The notes beneath the pieces were generated by a model, which saw only the letters and a program-made list of their open reading frames with translations, ran no database searches and was not told where the DNA came from. Shown piece by piece: positions 14,354 through 17,159 of a stretch of DNA of 17,159 nucleotides. The position numbers and the translations under genes were made by a program. How positions within the stretch are numbered: position 1 is the stretch's first letter; each line of letters starts with the position of its first letter. The stretch spans positions 1-17,159 of the forward strand of contig DASSWT010000254.1 in the NCBI GenBank assembly GCA_035704555.1. Direction: 5' to 3'. The stretch comes from Saccharospirillum sp035704555. Lineage in GTDB: Bacteria; Pseudomonadota; Gammaproteobacteria; Pseudomonadales; Natronospirillaceae.

Positions 14354-15490
14354 TTATTCGCCGGCTTTAAAGTTGTAAACATCAACGGGGGTGACCATGT
14401 CGCCCACATCATTACCCCAGGCATTGCGCTCGTAGGTGATCACGGCGGCAATATCCGCATCGCTCAGCTGGTCACCATAGGCGGCCATGGCTGTACCACG
14501 AACACCGTTGACCACCACATCCAGATGTCCTTCAGCCGGACCGAGAGCAATCGGGCTGCCCGCCAGAGCCGGGAAGGCGCCCGGCACACCGGAGCCATTT
14601 GGCTGGTGACAGGAAGCACAGGCTGAACCGTAGACTTCTTCGCCACGCGCCATCAGCTCCTCGAAGGTCCATTCGCGATCGTTCAGTTCCGCCAGTTCAA
14701 TGGCCTCCTGCTCTTTGTCCGCAAGCCATTGTTCAAACTCTTCCGGAGACACGGCTTCTACAACGACCGGCATAAACCCATGGTCCTTGCCGCACAGCTC
14801 GGTGCACTGACCGCGGTAGGTGCCTTCCTCGTTGATGATGGTCCAGGCTTCGTTGACGATGCCGGGGATGGCATCTTTCTTGACTGCCAGCGCTGGTACC
14901 CACCAGGAATGAATCACGTCAGCAGAAGAGAGCAGAAAACGGACTTTGGTGCCGGTTGGCAACACCATGGGTTCATCGACCTCCAGCAGGTAGTTCTCAT
15001 TTTTCTCAAGCCGGTTGTTGATCTCGTCACGCGGGGTCGACAAGCTGGAGAAAAAGCTGACTTCCTTTTCGGCGTTTTCGTCGATATAACGATAGCGCCA
15101 GCGCCACTGGTAACCGACGACTTCAACCGTCACTTCCGACTCTTCAAAGTTATACATGTCGGCCAGGGTGTAAGTCGCCTTTACGCCAATGGCAAAAATC
15201 ACGGCAGCAGGAATCAGGGTCCAGGCCAGCTCGACTTTGGTGCTTTCATGGAAATTAGACGACACTGCGCCCTTGGATTTGCGATGCTTGAACATGGAAT
15301 AGAACATGACGCCAAACACCAGCACGCCGATTACCACACACACCCATAACGTCAGCATATGGAGTCCATACACTTCCTGGCTGATGTCTGTAACACCCCG
15401 GGGCATATTGAGCGTCCAGTCGGCACGCGCGACTGAACTTATCAACAGCGCCGTCAGGGCAATAAATACCCTTTGCAGCTTCATCTGCAT
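14354..15490 (-). CDS. coxB: Cytochrome c oxidase subunit II with fused C-terminal cytochrome c domain
   Basis: This subunit accepts electrons from cytochrome c through CuA. The 378-residue product has a signal peptide (cleavage near Ala22-Ala24), two membrane helices (about 44-66 and 88-110) and a periplasmic cupredoxin domain. The CuA ligands are intact: His194 (DVIHSWW), then Cys229, Glu231, Cys233, His237 and Met240 in GQCTELCGKDHGFM. Residues about 280-360 form an added cytochrome c domain with CASCH (Cys291, Cys294, His295) and a likely distal ligand Met335 in TAMAAYG. The enzyme is thus a caa3-like variant that carries its own c-type heme. The ATG at 15490 is favoured by GAGG with a 6-base spacing; a second ATG lies 6 bases on. 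It is the first gene of the oxidase operon. Confidence 0.97.
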   Translation of the reverse strand: MQMKLQRVFIALTALLISSVARADWTLNMPRGVTDISQEVYGLHMLTLWVCVVIGVLVFGVMFYSMFKHRKSKGAVSSNFHESTKVELAWTLIPAAVIFAIGVKATYTLADMYNFEESEVTVEVVGYQWRWRYRYIDENAEKEVSFFSSLSTPRDEINNRLEKNENYLLEVDEPMVLPTGTKVRFLLSSADVIHSWWVPALAVKKDAIPGIVNEAWTIINEEGTYRGQCTELCGKDHGFMPVVVEAVSPEEFEQWLADKEQEAIELAELNDREWTFEELMARGEEVYGSACASCHQPNGSGVPGAFPALAGSPIALGPAEGHLDVVVNGVRGTAMAAYGDQLSDADIAAVITYERNAWGNDVGDMVTPVDVYNFKAGE

Positions 15491-15677
15491 CCTTCACCTC
15501 TGCACTTGTTATTGTATTGGGATTCCAGGGTCTGGCCGGATCACCTAGTTTACTGCGCTTGCTGGCGTCTGTTTAGCGACTTACTGAGTGAAGGGCTAAG
15601 CAGCGGCCTTAGGCTGGTCTGTGCCGAATTGAGTCTTTCTTGTTTCCCGGATCACCCGATTCAGATTGAGTCGAGTT

Positions 15678-15707
15678 AGTATAAACACGGATATTTTTAA
15701 AACCCAA
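15678..15707 (-). promoter_or_regulatory. Candidate promoter for the coxB operon
   Basis: On the minus strand TTGGGT (15707-15702) and TATACT (15683-15678) are separated by 18 bases. The -10 matches five of six consensus positions; the -35 matches only three. The resulting leader would be about 180 bases, long enough to include both copies of the CCGGATCACC repeat's inner region. A second -10-like TACAAT lies closer to the gene at 15516-15511 but has no -35. Confidence 0.3.
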
Positions 15708-15787
15708 GCATCAAGCGTTCCAAAGGTTGTTCAAATATCAGTCAGAAATGACAAAATTATTCGTAAAAACAATAACTTAGAGGATTT

Positions 15788-15823
15788 ATGCAGCCACAAA
15801 AATTTACCCTGAAAATCGCCTGA
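15788..15823 (+). CDS. Possible 11-residue leader peptide ahead of the MATE gene
   Basis: ATG at 15788 is followed by ten sense codons and TGA (peptide MQPQKFTLKIA). It is preceded by AGAGGA at 15779-15784, the best ribosome-binding site in this region. The stop at 15821-15823 ends one base before the MATE start codon at 15825, in a different frame. This geometry would let ribosomes finishing the short frame restart on the MATE gene. It could be a chance open frame; it was judged from signals and position, not from homology. Confidence 0.4.
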   Translation: MQPQKFTLKIA

Positions 15824-15824
15824 A

Positions 15825-17153
15825 ATGATTCAGGTATCCTCAACTGCCTGGCGCCGCACCTGGGCGCTGATGTGGCCCGTCATGCTGGCCAATCTGTCGC
15901 TGCCTTTATTGGGGCTGGTTGATACCGCTGTGCTCGGTCATCTGGACGACAGTGTTTATCTGGCTGGCGTTGCGCTGGGTGCCAGTCTGATCGCTTTCGT
16001 TTTTCTCGGATTCAACTTTCTGTCGATGGGGTTGTCTGGCTTTACCTCCCAGGCCAGAGGTGCCGACGACGCCCGGCTGATTCGCACCCAACTGGCGCAG
16101 TACAGCCTGGTCGCAGCGGTATTGTCAGCGCTCATTCTGATCGCCCAGCCGGTGCTGATTCAACTCGGGCTTGGGTTCATGCAGGCATCCGATGCGGCTA
16201 CCACCGAAGCGCGCATCTACCTCAGCATTCGTATCTGGGGGGTACCGGCGCAGGTGTTTACTTCCATGCTGCTGGGGTTCTTTGTCGGTTTGCAGAATAC
16301 CCGCATTGGCTTGCTGACGGTTTCAGTCGCGCAGCTGGTGAATCTGGTGTTGAACGTAACGCTGGTCTATGGCTTCGGCATGACCACCGATGGCATCGCA
16401 CTGGGTACGGTCATCAGTGAATACCTGGCACTAACACTGGTATTACTGACCCTGTGGCGTACCCTGAAAGGGCTACCCGCTGGCATGGATGCACCGCGAC
16501 TCAGATCCTTGGCTGCCTATTCTTCTATTTTCAGTGTCAGCCTCAGCCTGTTTATTCGCACCTTTCTACTGCTGATGGGCTTTGCCTGGTTTAACCGGCT
16601 GAGTGCCGCCCTCGGTGACACCGTGCTGGCCAGCAATGCCATTCTGCTGGCGTTTCTGACACTGATCTCCAATAGCATGGATGCCAGTGCCGCTGCGGCC
16701 GAGGCTCAGGTTGGCCTGGCGATCGGGCAGCGAAACCCGAACGCCTTGCGTGAAGCCCTGTGGACGACCGGCTGGTGTGCGCTCGGGCTAGCCATAGCTC
16801 TGACGGCCCTGTTTGCACTGCTGGGCAACCGCATGCTGGGCGTACTGACCAGCCAGGAGGTGTTGCAACAGCAGGCCAGCGACTATTTGCCCTGGGTCAT
16901 CGCCATGCCGGTGCTCGCCGGCACGGCCTACTGGCTCGACGGTGTCTTCATCGGCGCCCGGCTGACCGCCCAGATGCGCAATGGCGTGGTGTTCGGGTTC
17001 ATCAGCTTTGTACTGGCGAGCCAGTGGTTGCCAGCAACCCAACAGGCACTCTGGTTCTGTTTCAGCCTTATGTTCATCGGCCGCTCGCTCTGGATGTTGG
17101 GGATATACCGGCATTCCTTACTGCCAATGACACGAAAAGGCGGGGCTTATTGA
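15825..17153 (+). CDS. MATE-family multidrug/cation antiporter, DinF type
   Basis: An inner-membrane transporter that exports organic compounds in exchange for sodium or protons. The 442-residue product has about twelve hydrophobic segments in two similar halves, the usual MATE size. The N-terminal segment (MWPVMLANLSLPLLGLVDTAVLGHL, residues 16-40, of which PLLGLVDTAVLGHL is most characteristic) places it in the DinF branch rather than the NorM branch. Other landmarks are FLSMGLSGFTSQARG (65-79), GFFVGLQNTR (151-160) and the second-half motif YWLDGVFIGAR. The start at 15825 matches the family's N terminus but has no clear ribosome-binding site, apart from coupling to the 11-codon frame upstream. 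DinF members are sometimes SOS-regulated, but no LexA gene or box is visible here. The stop is six bases before the window end. Confidence 0.93.
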   Translation: MIQVSSTAWRRTWALMWPVMLANLSLPLLGLVDTAVLGHLDDSVYLAGVALGASLIAFVFLGFNFLSMGLSGFTSQARGADDARLIRTQLAQYSLVAAVLSALILIAQPVLIQLGLGFMQASDAATTEARIYLSIRIWGVPAQVFTSMLLGFFVGLQNTRIGLLTVSVAQLVNLVLNVTLVYGFGMTTDGIALGTVISEYLALTLVLLTLWRTLKGLPAGMDAPRLRSLAAYSSIFSVSLSLFIRTFLLLMGFAWFNRLSAALGDTVLASNAILLAFLTLISNSMDASAAAAEAQVGLAIGQRNPNALREALWTTGWCALGLAIALTALFALLGNRMLGVLTSQEVLQQQASDYLPWVIAMPVLAGTAYWLDGVFIGARLTAQMRNGVVFGFISFVLASQWLPATQQALWFCFSLMFIGRSLWMLGIYRHSLLPMTRKGGAY

Positions 17154-17159
17154 CTCAAG

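Larger units (their letters stand above)
15491..15824. other. Divergent intergenic region between coxB and the MATE gene
   Basis: A 334-base region without a full-size gene. The half next to coxB has ordinary base composition. From about 15675 to 15820 it becomes distinctly AT-rich compared with the rest of the window. It holds a candidate coxB promoter, a short open frame before the MATE gene, and two short direct repeats: CCGGATCACC at 15536-15545 and 15647-15656, and ATTGAGTC at 15628-15635 and 15665-15672. No tRNA, riboswitch or small RNA is recognisable. Confidence 0.6.

Noticed and set aside
1..17159. Mobile elements, CRISPR arrays, tRNA or rRNA genes
   Set aside because: I looked for transposase- or integrase-like proteins, regularly spaced repeats and cloverleaf or rRNA-like sequences and saw none. 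Composition is uniform apart from the AT-rich spacer near 15675-15820.

Overview
The window is a bacterial chromosome segment, most likely from a gammaproteobacterium in the Pseudomonadales/Oceanospirillales range. I infer this from the protein families, the moderately high GC content, and a cytochrome oxidase gene order that resembles the coxB-coxA-ctaG-coxC region of Pseudomonas. No species can be named from the sequence alone. There is no sign of a phage, transposon, integron, CRISPR array, tRNA or rRNA. It reads as ordinary core chromosome.

Left part (1-5516). The window opens inside an OmpA-family peptidoglycan-binding protein, closed by a hairpin at 452-472. Next are a stand-alone class I glutamine amidotransferase and a small unrecognised three-helix membrane protein, both on the plus strand. 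A 726-residue soluble diguanylate cyclase (TPR, coiled coil, GAF, GGDEF with an intact RxxD I-site) runs convergently on the minus strand. Upstream of it, also on the minus strand, is a pip-dtd pair (proline iminopeptidase and D-aminoacyl-tRNA deacylase).

Middle (5517-6814). A 413-base non-coding stretch holds a cobalamin riboswitch, preceded by a sigma-70-like promoter whose predicted start falls on the first base of the aptamer. It controls a BtuF-type periplasmic vitamin B12-binding protein. No transporter permease or ATPase gene accompanies it here.

Right part (6836-15490). This is a near-complete aa3-type cytochrome c oxidase locus on the minus strand. In transcription order it reads coxB (with a fused cytochrome c domain), coxA, ctaG (Cox11) and coxC. 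A small plus-strand DUF2909 twin-transmembrane gene then interrupts the series. After it come SURF1, a membrane-anchored protein with a SCO-like CxxxC, ctaA (heme A synthase), cyoE/ctaB (heme O synthase) and a SCO1/SenC copper chaperone. The structural subunits, heme A synthesis (CyoE then CtaA), copper delivery to CuA (SCO) and CuB (CtaG) and heme insertion (SURF1) are thus all encoded together. ctaA, cyoE and sco overlap end to start and are probably translationally coupled.

Right edge (15491-17159). An AT-rich divergent intergenic region separates coxB from a DinF-type MATE efflux gene. That gene has no clear ribosome-binding site of its own. It is preceded by an 11-codon open frame with a good one, ending one base before its start codon. 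The most interesting points are the riboswitch architecture, the SCO-like protein lacking the metal-ligand histidine, the possible leader peptide of the MATE gene, and the inverted DUF2909 gene inside the oxidase cluster.
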